The position numbers and the translations under genes are program-made. DNA of 64,000 bases from Ascoidea tarda (nom. inval.) (Eukaryota; Ascomycota; Saccharomycetes; Ascoideales; Ascoideaceae): contig JAKTTS010000008.1 of assembly GCA_030560485.1 (NCBI GenBank), forward strand, positions 1 to 64,000. The letters are read 5' to 3'. Shown here in pieces: positions 49,801 through 59,201 of the stretch. The notes beneath the pieces were generated by a model, which searched no databases, was not told the DNA's origin, and saw only the letters and a program-made list of their open reading frames with translations. Numbering within the stretch: position 1 is the first letter of the stretch; the number at the start of each line of letters is the position of its first letter.

Positions 49801-50189
49801 ACATCAGTGTCCATCAAAGAGTCACCCAGAACATCAGAAGTCTCGGACACTAAGGATAATGAAACCTTAGAGGCCTTTAAAGTAGAGCTATCGAAATCAA
49901 TATCAATAAGCAAAATAGGACCACCAATTGTTAATCTCTCAAAATTGATGTTGGTTGAATCATCTGTGATGGAATATAGACCAAACAATTCGGCAATTCT
50001 CTTGATATTCTGCAAAGAAACCAAGCCTGGTCTCTTTGCTAGCTCGCGTATTATTTTATTTAACTGGGTATCAGCATCTGGTGTCATATTATCTTGAGCA
50101 GTTGTGGGACGTTGTTCTTCAGTAGAATCGTTGTTTAGGTCTTGATGGAACAGTTTTTCACTCCAATTAGGGTTTGGGAAACAGGACAT
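46896..50189 (-). CDS. MED1: Mediator subunit Med1
   Basis: A 1097-residue protein matching yeast Med1, a middle-module subunit of the Mediator complex that links activators to RNA polymerase II. The N-terminal signature is present: RPGLVSLQNIKRIAELFGL, then ERLTIGGPILLIDIDFDSST and SKVSLSLV, corresponding to the Med1 N-terminal domain. Later matches include NVDLFNYIDELSMVFYII, FGKPEINVNNKIGLFMKYW and NVWIPIDLFLSYF. The middle is acidic and Asn-rich; a Met-Asn/Gly repeat (MNMNMNIGIGMNMGMN) lies near the C-terminus. It is about twice the length of the Saccharomyces protein, mostly through low-complexity insertions. ATG at 50189 (MSCFPNPNW) is preferred; MTPDADTQ further in is an alternative. 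Confidence 0.85.
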   Translation of the reverse strand: MSCFPNPNWSEKLFHQDLNNDSTEEQRPTTAQDNMTPDADTQLNKIIRELAKRPGLVSLQNIKRIAELFGLYSITDDSTNINFERLTIGGPILLIDIDFDSSTLKASKVSLSLVSETSDVLGDSLMDTDVQINANQNANKEDNVNMDAKNDQKPIFLRIKGQFVSLKRQLSFTNKSIENSADKVLLNSLTVTGLPKKPINKQNIQYDIIKLNNFVSNLKYLTKLDKLSVIKSNDTPTSTTASNPNSTSNSELDDQQNVDLFNYIDELSMVFYIIHQNEYIYYLNQLNSSTSYVNSDPWKEKALDLINGYSNFGKPEINVNNKIGLFMKYWEDNRYINRKSFKIQNQYLKAPENNNKTNDDKNDVDSEMMNINEELPNDNLDVFQSETYNTKFHKDIKYIQFSVKADAKNSLLPLDTVLTSLYLDSVTNSLRNIQLKTINQSLNPQNTTINFIDHNIAKYFVTPINNSNLKTCLNLKFFPNVWIPIDLFLSYFNSFNRSYKIEIKFKESTKINKQKSKFEEEEFLDLNDLIRKTNKRNNTDELYIDNYNDLVNLQEGKSKKSLVNDVPLVDDIFSNFNSQVQKQYMINVKNPEAFNGITMDNLDDAVLIEEDEEDESKNNGFNNVLDNNSKNVSNSTHSANARTNSNTVDVKYSFINNSLSKLKKIRSIDIIYTEVDNPESNSLNQPFLTTKVDDFLKNFQDFLVDIRSWLFIENLIKSLAEKSHCCQDDDNNNSKANDILNIPTQTEEPLHVFRKKNLETDASGLSFERRKGSITSNGIINNPREIINRSRSSSTASHSYTNSNLNYKGLYNDKGNIDLEVFLDLFADVDISSNSNNNGNGNIISNHENEFGINNMNMNMNSNEQHLSSSFVHKRRNSLIKLKKTLNSNHYHNQSLKFFQNNYFMKFLLLDSSIDELSLGLEYNLTGSELNISGNIYEFTMITNLNIFPDRSSLNSLNMNMNMNIGIGMNMGMNMGIGSNNGSSNSDNNSNDKNNNDGYNNLFGGKTNIFQNLNKIKLFINNGKVIKVDMYEGKDKIFTDNGIIKKGDIIENSNGNNINYSSSNNKRLKSKKIVKLMEAINRTENMYYILDWLLSSN

Positions 50190-50604
50190 CCCACATCCAT
50201 ACAAAAAGACGGGCACAAAAGAGAATGATACAGAGAGGTCTACATTGTACGAAAATAGGAACTTGAAAGAATTAGAAGATGATCGAGAGTAAGTCAAGAG
50301 TAGAGGGAAAATAGAAATAAAAAACTATAAATGCGACAGAAAATAATTAAACTAAGTCAAATGACAAAGTAATAAAATAATAAAAATAAAATAATAAAAT
50401 AAATAAAATAAATAAAATAAATAAAATAAATAAAATAACCAAATATAAACACAGGTTTTTACGTTACCTGCCATTTGCTAACTAGAATACCAAATTTGAA
50501 AACGAATAGTAAAAAAAATTATCATAATAAACAATAATAAGATTCATAAGTAATTTTTAGATTTTATAGATGTGGAAACTTGTGAGGGATAATATACAGA
50601 CTCG
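50190..50604. other. MED1 upstream region
   Basis: AT-rich, between two leftward genes, with a run of AAATAAAAT 9-base units at about 50396-50438. No further element seen. Confidence 0.55.
50396..50438. repeat. AAATAAAAT 9-base tandem array
   Basis: About five copies, roughly 210-250 bases upstream of the MED1 start. Confidence 0.82.
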
Positions 50605-51873
50605 TTAAGCATACAATTCAATTCTGACTTTATTTGCTATGCTGGTGCTAGAAGCATCATATAAAGAACCATTTTTCAATATGTAGTCTTTGACAATATG
50701 ATTGTGAGAATCATCGTCTGCAAAATAATTCCCAGGTTGGTAATACTGTCTATCATGTGTATGATGGTAGCGAGGGTTGTTAGTATTTCTTTGGAAAGTT
50801 TCATCAGGAAAAGCAGAAGGTAAGAATTTGTCTTTGCCTAATCTTGAGACGTAAAAGACAATTAGAAACTGAACCAAGATGATCACCCAAATAAAAGTTG
50901 AGGTGCAAATTAAAGCAGTGATAGCTCTTCTAATACGACACGAGTCTATGTCTATCCCACAATTTCTCGTTTGCAAAATACCTATACAAACGCCCATAGC
51001 AGAAATTGTTAAACCACAACTCGCTAAACAATAAAAGATTCCATTATTATGTTCAAAATCCATGATTTTAAACAAAAATAGCAAAGAAACAGCCAAGATA
51101 ATCGAGGATTGAGAAATTAAAAAGGACCAAACTCTTCTACTGATTTCATTGTCAATGTTCAAGCTTCTAGAACATAAACCAATAGTGGCTGCGGTTAATG
51201 ATACTTGAATTAAATGAGTGATTGTGTTTGCAGAAAAAGCATCTGGGCTTATACCTAAAGTTCTTTGAGCAAAAGTTGGGATCTTAGCTATCGGTTTTTT
51301 AATGGTTTTTTTGTAGATTAAATTTTCAAAATACTTAGAATCGTCATTTGGACCAACTGATTGATTAGCGTGGATATTGGGATCACTTAAATTTTCGTAA
51401 TTTGTTTTGATCATTTCTTCATTATTATTTAAATTGTTCAAATTGAAATTACTGTAAGTATTATTGAAAGAAGGTTGCTGGTTATTAAAATTAGTGGGTG
51501 TGGGTGAAAGATTATCACGAAGCGAGACACCCTGAGAATTGTTTGAAACAGCTCTTGATTTTGGCTGTGATAGAGCAGAGATATTATCTTGAATAAATTG
51601 ATCTTGTGGTTGAACTTGTAAATTTGATTGCGAATGTGATAGTTGGGGTTGAGGTTGAGGTTGAGGTTGAGGTTGAGGTTGGATATAAGATTGTAAATGA
51701 GCAGAACGTTCTTCTGAGGGATAAATATATTGGTTTTGTTGAGGCTGGCCAGGTTGAAGTTGCTGTTGAGGATCTTGATTAGCTGGTCTTGGCGATGGTA
51801 GTGGTGGGGCAAATATATTAGGTTGGTTTGATAAATCAACAGAGAAACTACGTCTATGAGTAGGTGCTGACAT
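50605..51873 (-). CDS. Four-helix membrane protein A, paralogue of protein B
   Basis: A 422-residue protein. The N-terminal 185 residues are Pro/Gln/Asn-rich and disordered, with QPQPQPQPQPQPQ encoded by hexamer repeats. The core at about 190-345 has four hydrophobic segments: HLIQVSLTAATIGLCS, WSFLISQSSIILAVSLLFLF, IFYCLASCGLTISAMGVCIG and ICTSTFIWVIILVQFLIVFY. The extracytosolic-type loop before the last segment holds two cysteines (RNCGIDIDSCR). The soluble C-terminus ends KVRIELYA. It is a clear paralogue of the gene at 53758, across a shared upstream region. The four-segment layout recalls MARVEL-type tetraspan proteins, but I find no signature and do not name a family. Location in the plasma membrane is a guess. 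Confidence 0.82.
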   Translation of the reverse strand: MSAPTHRRSFSVDLSNQPNIFAPPLPSPRPANQDPQQQLQPGQPQQNQYIYPSEERSAHLQSYIQPQPQPQPQPQPQLSHSQSNLQVQPQDQFIQDNISALSQPKSRAVSNNSQGVSLRDNLSPTPTNFNNQQPSFNNTYSNFNLNNLNNNEEMIKTNYENLSDPNIHANQSVGPNDDSKYFENLIYKKTIKKPIAKIPTFAQRTLGISPDAFSANTITHLIQVSLTAATIGLCSRSLNIDNEISRRVWSFLISQSSIILAVSLLFLFKIMDFEHNNGIFYCLASCGLTISAMGVCIGILQTRNCGIDIDSCRIRRAITALICTSTFIWVIILVQFLIVFYVSRLGKDKFLPSAFPDETFQRNTNNPRYHHTHDRQYYQPGNYFADDDSHNHIVKDYILKNGSLYDASSTSIANKVRIELYA

Positions 51874-53757
51874 TATAGAACAAATATTAAGTACGATAGC
51901 TGGTTCACCTCAATATGGATTGGTTATTAAAACAGGAGGATTATATAAAGGCTGATGGAAAAGACAGTTGATTGAAAGTGAATTGAAAACAAAGACAAAA
52001 TTAGAATTGATTTTATTTATGTAAATCAGGTAATATAAATCAAAACCAATAATGTGATTAAGGATTGAGGATTAAATATTGAAGTTGTAAGAATAATTGG
52101 AAATTATTAGATGGGTTATAATAAATCAAGAAAAAAGGAACTACTAACAAAAAAGTAAAGCCAGCTAACTGAGATGAGAAGGAATCAAGTCAATTATAAA
52201 GGTGAAGAGATAGCCACTAATTACCTTATAAAAAAACCTGAAATCTTAAAATAATTGTTGTTCATCGGTTCTTGGATTATGTGCATATTAAACGAGTCTA
52301 TGGTGGACTAGATATGAAATACATATTTTGGAATTAGAATTGGATCAGAAAAAAACACCTCTTTGGCTAAAATACTTTCTAGCGAATTGACCCAAGTCTG
52401 TTCATCTGAGGCAACCCAGTTTAAAGCGTAGCAAAGAACTTTGAACTGTTGAAGTGTCTAAAATAGCTTCTCATCCTCAAAAAAAAAGCAGAAATATAAT
52501 GAGAAACCATTTTGGCCGCAGATCAGAACCACTTCTGCGGGTCTTCTTTCCCTGTTGTTTGTTTTTTCTGTTCGCCAACTACACGAGATCTGTTCAGGAA
52601 CGGCACCTGATCCTGGCGAACGCTTCGCTAGACGACAGAAGGTGGTTCTAGCCCTGAATGTTGATCTGTTTTCCACAAACACAAGTATCCACTGACTAAA
52701 CCAGATACTTTTATAGCTGTTTTTGCAAATAGCGTCACCTCAGATAGCTAACGCACCATTAGTTTACATAAAAAGACAAAAGCCGTCACCCACAAGCTGT
52801 TAAAGAACAAGCGCACAAACACATCCAATTTTCTGGTTTCAAGACATCTCATGACTCTTGCAGAAACTGTGCTGGTGCTGCATTGTCCGCTGACGTATTG
52901 TTTGTGCGCTCTTCGTAATCATACGAAGCGTACCGGACACCAATAGACAAGCCGCATGCCGACAATACTCGGACGCACGATGACAAATGGTGCACGAAGA
53001 CCGTCCGTCGAAAAATTACTTCGAAAACGTTTCTTTCCGAAATTACGCAACGGTCGCATTATGGCTTGCAGCAGGCGGCGTCTGCATTGCGTCTATTGTT
53101 TTCACTGCCAAAATGAAAGAAAATATATCCACCAGTCTTACTCTTTACAGCTAGACGAGATGAGTGTATTTATGTTCACTTTTATAAACAATCTACGTTC
53201 ATTTTATAAACAACTTTGCTGCCATCTGCCTACAATCCTGTCTCAAAGTCTAGTTATGGTGCTACTTCATTACTATTACGGGATACACACCTCCTAGCCT
53301 TTCTTCGCTATACAGGTTTTATCAAATTCTAACTAATTTTTGGCTCCCCCCTTAGGCTCATTTTAGTTTTATCTGAATAATTGAATTTGCTTTATTAACA
53401 CAACCATTTAAAAACATCGTCACCCAATTGTTGAATGCTGGCTTAATATATATTCTACCATTTCCATCGATTCTAACCAGTTTCTTTTATTTTTTGTGCT
53501 TACTTCTTTTGAAGCTTTTATTTTCCTGCTACAACGATAGATTTACTTGCAAGCAAAGTCACAATTAATTAATACTGTTTTTTTAGTCACTAATTCTTTC
53601 ACTAAATCAATTTTTAATCCCGTTTTATTTTATTTTATTCTTTTCCAATTAGAACAATTATCAAGAAATCATTAAGAAGTAATTAGGTAATTATTATCAT
53701 TAACATATATATATACGTAATTACTATTAGTTATAAAATAGTGATATCTACTTAGTC
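51874..53757. promoter_or_regulatory. Shared divergent region of the paralogous pair, with GC-rich block
   Basis: A 1.9 kb region between the two paralogues. About 52500-53110 is GC-rich. It includes an inverted repeat at 52911-52928, a CCAAT-type box near 52940 and several CGG triplets. The right part is pyrimidine-rich and ends with a TATATATATA box at about 53705-53714, some 45 bases before the ATG of protein B. No gene seen. Confidence 0.5.
52911..52928. promoter_or_regulatory. Inverted repeat CTTCGTA-ATCA-TACGAAG
   Basis: Perfect 7-base arms with a four-base spacer, the form expected for a dimeric DNA-binding protein. The protein is unknown. Confidence 0.4.
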
Positions 53758-54870
53758 ATGGATAAAGATAGAGATTTCAGCTATGGTCAAAGTACCAACT
53801 TTTATTTTGACCATCAAAAACCAAATGAGAATAGATCCCCTTCCAATTCAAGTTCTATTCCTCCTCCTGCACCAAGTCAAGAATATCCCCCAATATCAGA
53901 TGCTTTTTACGATCATAATACACTTCCTCCCAATGGAGGCTCCAGAATTGCTTCTGCAGCCTCTAGACAAGGCCCTCCACTCCCACCAAGCTCTGTTCTA
54001 GACGACGAAAAAGACCCCCAAAATAACATCGATAATGATACCAAATATCCTCCATCTGAATATACTCTTGACGAAGAGAAAAACATAGGTTTTCAAAACA
54101 TTCCACCACCTGCAACTGAGGTCAAATACTCTCACAATTCAAGATATAATAACGTGGAAAGAATGCTTATTTCAGAAACCTTATCAAAACCTGTTATCAC
54201 TGTCCCAGATAAAGCAACTAAATTTTTGGGCATTCCCAGAGATGGTGTTACAGTTAATACTTTAATTCAGATGTTTCAAATTGTTTTGCAAATTATCACT
54301 ATTACTCTTTGCTCTCAATCGTTAAATTACGATGACGCTGAAATTAATCGTTCAGTTTGGGCTTTTTTGATTTCCCAAGCTGCAATTATAATGAGTATTT
54401 CTTCGCTCTTTGTATTGAGAATCCTCAATTTCTCTCAAAACAACTGCATATTTTATAGCATTATTTGTTGCTGTTTAACTATCTCTGCTTTTGGTGTTTG
54501 CGTTGGTGTATTAATGTCCGCTGACTGCACAAACAGCCAGAAGTATTGTGATATCAGAAAGGCTGTTACCTCAATGGTATGTGTCAGCACTTTTGTTTGG
54601 TTAATTGTTCTAGTTATTTTCACCACCATTTTCTACATTGCAAGATTAGATATAATCCCAACCGGCACCCAGTTCAGTACTCCTCCTCGTCGTGATTTTA
54701 GTGCTCGTTCAGCTAATAATTATCGAACCCCCATCAATGCCCCACCACCTGCAATTGCTGAAGATTCAGAATTTACAAAGAGATATATTATCAGCGAAAA
54801 TGGTTTAACCGAAGTTATCAATGAAGCTATGCTTGAAGGTAAAAAGAAAGTTAAAATATATACTGAATAA
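53758..54870 (+). CDS. Four-helix membrane protein B, paralogue of protein A
   Basis: A 370-residue protein homologous to the gene at 50605-51873. The core at about 147-300 matches segment by segment: FLGIPRDGVTVNTLIQ against TLGISPDAFSANTITHLIQ, then VWAFLISQAAIIMSISSLFVL, LTISAFGVCVGVL, and VCVSTFVWLIVLVIFTTIFY. The two-cysteine loop is kept (ADCTNSQKYCD). The C-termini also match (KRYIISENG, KKVKIYTE). The N-terminus is Pro/Ser-rich rather than Gln-rich and acidic (DDEKDPQNNIDND). No known family recognised. The pair arose by inverted duplication, or by tandem duplication and inversion, and seems to share its control region. Confidence 0.82.
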   Translation: MDKDRDFSYGQSTNFYFDHQKPNENRSPSNSSSIPPPAPSQEYPPISDAFYDHNTLPPNGGSRIASAASRQGPPLPPSSVLDDEKDPQNNIDNDTKYPPSEYTLDEEKNIGFQNIPPPATEVKYSHNSRYNNVERMLISETLSKPVITVPDKATKFLGIPRDGVTVNTLIQMFQIVLQIITITLCSQSLNYDDAEINRSVWAFLISQAAIIMSISSLFVLRILNFSQNNCIFYSIICCCLTISAFGVCVGVLMSADCTNSQKYCDIRKAVTSMVCVSTFVWLIVLVIFTTIFYIARLDIIPTGTQFSTPPRRDFSARSANNYRTPINAPPPAIAEDSEFTKRYIISENGLTEVINEAMLEGKKKVKIYTE

Positions 54871-55332
54871 TAATGCTATCTATCTTTACATTTCTGTCAA
54901 TTGTTAATGAAGGTGATTTATCAACTCCATAATTTTATTTCAGATTTCGATCTGCAATTTTATTTTCGCTTGAACCAACTCCATTGAATTATTTTTTTTC
55001 TTTGAAAAACTTCCAATTCAGTTCTAGTTAAGGTTATTTGGTTTTATATTTGGTGTGTTTATATTTTTCTAATGCTGATTTTGACGGTTTTGTGTCAATT
55101 ATCACAAAAAAAAAGGTTTTTGTAACATTTTTTTTAATGGTTTTTTGTCATTTTTTTATTCCTTCTCTTTTCTCTTTTCATTACTTTTATTATATTCTGA
55201 TTAATAGTTATTTTATTTCATACTTGAGTCTTGATTCTTTTAAATTAAAAATTAATTTACATATATATTATACAGTTCTCAATTGAGAAAACTATTTTTG
55301 TATTTTATAATTTATAATTATACAGAATCAAA
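54871..55332 (+). other. Gap between protein B and the secreted protein
   Basis: T-rich on the plus strand with no real frame. An AT-rich stretch just before 55333 may hold the promoter of the next gene. No clear element seen. Confidence 0.5.
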
Positions 55333-57693
55333 ATGAAAATTAATTCCAAATTCAAATTCAAATTCTCGTTTCTTCTATTCTCTCAGTTGATTTCAAATCT
55401 CTTATTTTTAACCCAGATCCATGCCCAAATAGTTATTAAAGATTCTATAATTCATGATCTATTACCAAAGCAAAAAGTTTCGCCTCAATCAATTCACTCC
55501 AAATTACATGCAGATTTTTATAGTAATAATGAAGTTGGTTCAATTTTAAAAACTGAATTAAATTCAATTATGTTAACTAGTCCAATAATCGCTAACAACT
55601 ATACATCATTGAACGATTATAAAGATGATATGATGATTCTTTCGAGAAAACTATTAAGTGATGATGAGTTGATGAAAAAAGTTGGTTTTGATTATTTGGT
55701 TAAAACAAGTAAAAAATTTCAATTTTTAAGTAATAATGAGTTTTTAACATCAATTTATGTCCCAGAAAATTCCACGACGTTATTTTTATTCAATAGTACT
55801 GAAACTTTGAAAAAACCTCAACAGGATTCTGAAAAATTACAATACGTTAAGTTTATCCAAGAATCAATACCATTTAAGTTACCAAATCATTTCAAGTTGG
55901 TGGATTACTATTTAATTTTGCCATATAATTACTTGAATTCTAATTCACACTATGATGTCCCTTACATTAACCAAAAATGTCTTGCAGCTAAGAACATTAT
56001 CAATTTGCCAAAAGAAAATCTTCCTATTTTTAAAAAAGCATTAATAAATGACCAGCCATTACTTGTTTTTATGTTCAAAAGTGATGAAGCCGAAAATTTG
56101 GGAAAATTATCATTGAAATTTGAAAAACAAATTAATGGCACAAATAAAGAAAGAAATGATCTATTGATTAATAAAGGGAATAAAGAAAACGGTCGTGAAA
56201 TAATTAATAGTGTTGAAAATGTTAATACTGATTTCAAGTCAAATTCTGAATCGGATTCATTTTTTGATAGATTTGCAACATCTTGGCTTGAATCAATAAA
56301 TTATTCCAGCCTTGTTCATAGCATATTTTGTACAATCAATGTTGTATCTCCGAATCAAAGTTATTGTCTAAAAATCAAAGAAGACGATATTAAATTATCA
56401 ATTTTTCCTGCATATTACCAAACTGCTAATCAATCATACACTGATAAGCCTGATATTGAGAAACATTTTAAGAAGCTTAAAAAATATAATCATGAAAAAA
56501 AAGATTTTAATAAAAGTGAAATATTTAATGAATCAAATGATCATAAAAATGAGTTGAAACCAAGTATACTTAAATATATTCCAAAAATTGATCCGGCTTT
56601 ATTTGCAGGAAAATTTTTGAAAAGCAAAATAACTGAAGAGAATGTTAGTCAAAATAATGGTGAATCTAAAGAAATCGAGGAAAACTTAAGAGAAAAAATC
56701 AAAAGTTCAGATGGAGTTGAAGTTGAAGAAATTTCATCAGTGAATCATGAAAAAAATCAGTTGGAAAAAAGAGGAATTTTTGGAAAGTTGCATAAAAAGT
56801 TTTGTGAAGGTAAAGATTGTAAGGAAAATCATAAAAGAAAAAAGTACAACGATTGTGAAAATCATCATTATAATGATTACTATAATGACTATGATGATTG
56901 TAATGATAATATTCCAAGAGGAGGGTATTATTATTATTATAGCCTCGGAGATTTAAACAATAAAAGCAACCTCTACAAACATAAACATGACCACAACCGT
57001 ATTTTGGATAATAATGAGACAGATAATTTTAAAGATTTGAAAAGCCCAAATAGTTCAATTCCAATTTTCAAGCGTGGAATAGAAAACAATAAATTCAAAA
57101 AAGGCAGCATAATTGACAGTAATAATACAAGCTCAAATGAATCACCAAAAAATAAAATAGAAGCAAAGTACAATTTATCTTCAAACTTGAAAATGCATCA
57201 TGGATTTTTTGGAACCAAAAAAAAAAGCAATGAAACCAGCAGTAGCTTTTCAAAGAAAAAATCACTCAATAGAATAATACAAATGGCCAACCACATTAAA
57301 ACTGTTAAAGCCCAAAACATAAACCAAAACAACAGCAGTGAATCCAAGGACATGGGTGTAAAAGAAAACCAAAGCAGTGAAGAGATTGAAATAAGAAGCG
57401 ACGGGACCATAATTATTTCATTGGCATTGTTGAAGAACAGCGAGTTAAAAATAGATGCCTTTTTGGAAGAAGCTCCAAAAGACCTGATCACCAACTCGTC
57501 TGCCGCCAAAAACCCACGCTATAGAAGAGCACTTTTGGGTAGCAGATCCATAAAAGTAGCACCAAAAAAGGAAAGCACAGAGGAAAATAAAAAGGATTGT
57601 GAGCCCATAACATGGCAGGGACTCTTTCGCTACAGCATCTTCAGAAAACCCAAGATCTGCTTGCCAGATTCAACGTTCGTCAAAGTCATCTAA
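55333..57693 (+). CDS. Secreted protein with dibasic processing-type sites, family unknown
   Basis: A 786-residue protein beginning MKINSKFKFKFSFLLFSQ, followed by a hydrophobic stretch ending IHA near residue 31: a good signal peptide. No other membrane segment or GPI-type tail is present. About 35-360 is a folded-looking domain with several N-glycosylation sites and two Cys (INQKCLAAK, SYCLKI). The C-terminal half is basic and Asn/Lys-rich and has Kex2-type sites: LEKR-GIFGKLHKKF at 477-490, IFKR-G at 578-582 and YRRA near 730. After the first site comes CEGKDC, then a His/Asp/Tyr/Cys-rich run (NDCENHHYNDYYNDYDDC) that could bind metal. A conserved-looking end contains DCEPITWQGLFRYS. A cell-wall or extracellular protein processed in the Golgi is likely; function unknown. 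Confidence 0.75.
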   Translation: MKINSKFKFKFSFLLFSQLISNLLFLTQIHAQIVIKDSIIHDLLPKQKVSPQSIHSKLHADFYSNNEVGSILKTELNSIMLTSPIIANNYTSLNDYKDDMMILSRKLLSDDELMKKVGFDYLVKTSKKFQFLSNNEFLTSIYVPENSTTLFLFNSTETLKKPQQDSEKLQYVKFIQESIPFKLPNHFKLVDYYLILPYNYLNSNSHYDVPYINQKCLAAKNIINLPKENLPIFKKALINDQPLLVFMFKSDEAENLGKLSLKFEKQINGTNKERNDLLINKGNKENGREIINSVENVNTDFKSNSESDSFFDRFATSWLESINYSSLVHSIFCTINVVSPNQSYCLKIKEDDIKLSIFPAYYQTANQSYTDKPDIEKHFKKLKKYNHEKKDFNKSEIFNESNDHKNELKPSILKYIPKIDPALFAGKFLKSKITEENVSQNNGESKEIEENLREKIKSSDGVEVEEISSVNHEKNQLEKRGIFGKLHKKFCEGKDCKENHKRKKYNDCENHHYNDYYNDYDDCNDNIPRGGYYYYYSLGDLNNKSNLYKHKHDHNRILDNNETDNFKDLKSPNSSIPIFKRGIENNKFKKGSIIDSNNTSSNESPKNKIEAKYNLSSNLKMHHGFFGTKKKSNETSSSFSKKKSLNRIIQMANHIKTVKAQNINQNNSSESKDMGVKENQSSEEIEIRSDGTIIISLALLKNSELKIDAFLEEAPKDLITNSSAAKNPRYRRALLGSRSIKVAPKKESTEENKKDCEPITWQGLFRYSIFRKPKICLPDSTFVKVI

Positions 57694-58292
57694 AATAGCG
57701 AGCCACAACCAAAGGAAAACTCGTAAAGAAAGCAAACACATTGTATAGACCAGTACTAGCTGTGATTCGCTAACAAAGTCCCTGGTTGGCCAATTGAGGT
57801 TGTAATTGAGGTTATAAGAAGGTGTAATTAAGTTTATAATCGAGTTTGTAGTCGATTTTTAGAGTTTGAAAACACCAACCACGGCTGACATAAACAGAGC
57901 ACGGTTCAGTAAAAATCCGCTGATTGATTAATAAAGTCGCCGAACACCTAGGAGGTGCTTTTTATGTCGCTTTCAAACAGGCCGGAAGTTCGATTTTCAA
58001 TAATTCTTCAAGAATCAGCTTGCTTACATTTGTTTCATACAGTTTAGTATCAGCACATCTTTTATCAGACAGACCCAGCTTGACTCATTTGCAGTTGCTT
58101 GCCAATCAAGCTTTCTCAAGTCGGTGCTCGTTAAGGACATATGTTCGTTTGCAACCGAAAGCTATATCCGACTGTCTCACAAAAACCGACCAATTTCCAA
58201 TTAGTAAGAATCAGTGGATATAAATTGGAGAGGTGACTGGAGTTATTTTGTTCTTTCGATTCAATTGCACCAAGAAAGCTGTTGAGAGGACC
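57694..58292 (+). promoter_or_regulatory. AIM2 upstream region
   Basis: Mixed composition, GC-richer than its surroundings. Imperfect TTGTAATTGAGG / TTATAATCGAG repeats run from about 57791 to 57860. A TATAAA box at 58219-58224 lies about 70 bases before the AIM2 ATG. Short frames in it lack an ATG or protein-like content. Confidence 0.5.
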
Positions 58293-59030
58293 ATGGGAAA
58301 GATTTCTGCTTACGATTGTTGTTTCAAAACCATCTTCCACTCTGGAGAGCCCAAGGGAAAGCATATCGACTTTTTGGGATATGATACCTATCAAACTGGC
58401 GATAAGAACTCTTCCAAGATCATTGTGATTCTAACTGATGTCTTTGGTCACAGATACAACAATGTTCTCTTGATAGCCGACAAATTCGCTGAGGCTGGCT
58501 ATTATGTTGTCATTCCTGATTACTTGGAAGGTGATAATGTTACCTTCAGCCAAAACGATCCACAATATGCTGCTAAAATCCAGAAATGGCTTGACTATCA
58601 CAACATGGAGAAAACAAAACCTATTGTTGACGATTTTTTCAAAAAACTAAAAGAATCTGCTAAGTATAAGTTCATTGGTGTCACTGGATACTGTTTTGGA
58701 GGACGGTATGCCATCCAGCAAATTTCTGATACTGGTTATGCTGATGCTACTGCTGTTGCTCATCCCAGTTTAGTTCAAATTGAGGAAATTCAAAGTGTCT
58801 CAAAACCGTTATTGATATCTGCTGCTGAAATTGACAAGGCTTTTACGGTTGAGTTGAGATACCAATCTGAAAAGGTTCTTGCTGAAAAAGGTGCCATCTA
58901 TCAAATTGATCTATTTGGTGGGGTCGTCCATGGTTTTGCTGTCAGAGGTGATTTGTCTGATGCTAGGATCCAATATTCTATGAACAGAGTTATATCAGAT
59001 CAGATTTACTGGTTTAATTTCTATTCATAA
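58293..59030 (+). CDS. AIM2: Aim2-like dienelactone hydrolase family protein
   Basis: A 245-residue alpha/beta hydrolase closely matching yeast Aim2: ILTDVFGHRYNNVLLIADKF, KFIGVTGYCFGGRYA, VAHPSLVQIEEI, LLISAAEIDKAF, QIDLFGGVVHGFAVRGD and the C-terminal QIYWFNFYS. The family triad is intact with C134, D181 and H213. Dienelactone hydrolases open cyclic unsaturated lactones; the substrate of the yeast protein is unknown, and it was named only from a mitochondrial-inheritance screen. The start is the ATG at 58293 (MGKISAYDCC). I found no CTG codon in the frame. The gene is convergent with the FAR1-type regulator. Confidence 0.95.
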   Translation: MGKISAYDCCFKTIFHSGEPKGKHIDFLGYDTYQTGDKNSSKIIVILTDVFGHRYNNVLLIADKFAEAGYYVVIPDYLEGDNVTFSQNDPQYAAKIQKWLDYHNMEKTKPIVDDFFKKLKESAKYKFIGVTGYCFGGRYAIQQISDTGYADATAVAHPSLVQIEEIQSVSKPLLISAAEIDKAFTVELRYQSEKVLAEKGAIYQIDLFGGVVHGFAVRGDLSDARIQYSMNRVISDQIYWFNFYS

Positions 59031-59201
59031 TCAATTCCAAACACACATTTCTCGTCATAGAATTTTCATTTTAATAAACACAACATGAAAATAAAAGAAA
59101 AAAACTCCTATATAGTCAACATTATATCTTTATTTAACAATAGTGTTTTTCGGTTATCATTAACAACAATACAATCATTCAAAATCGCTAATTATACAGT
59201 T

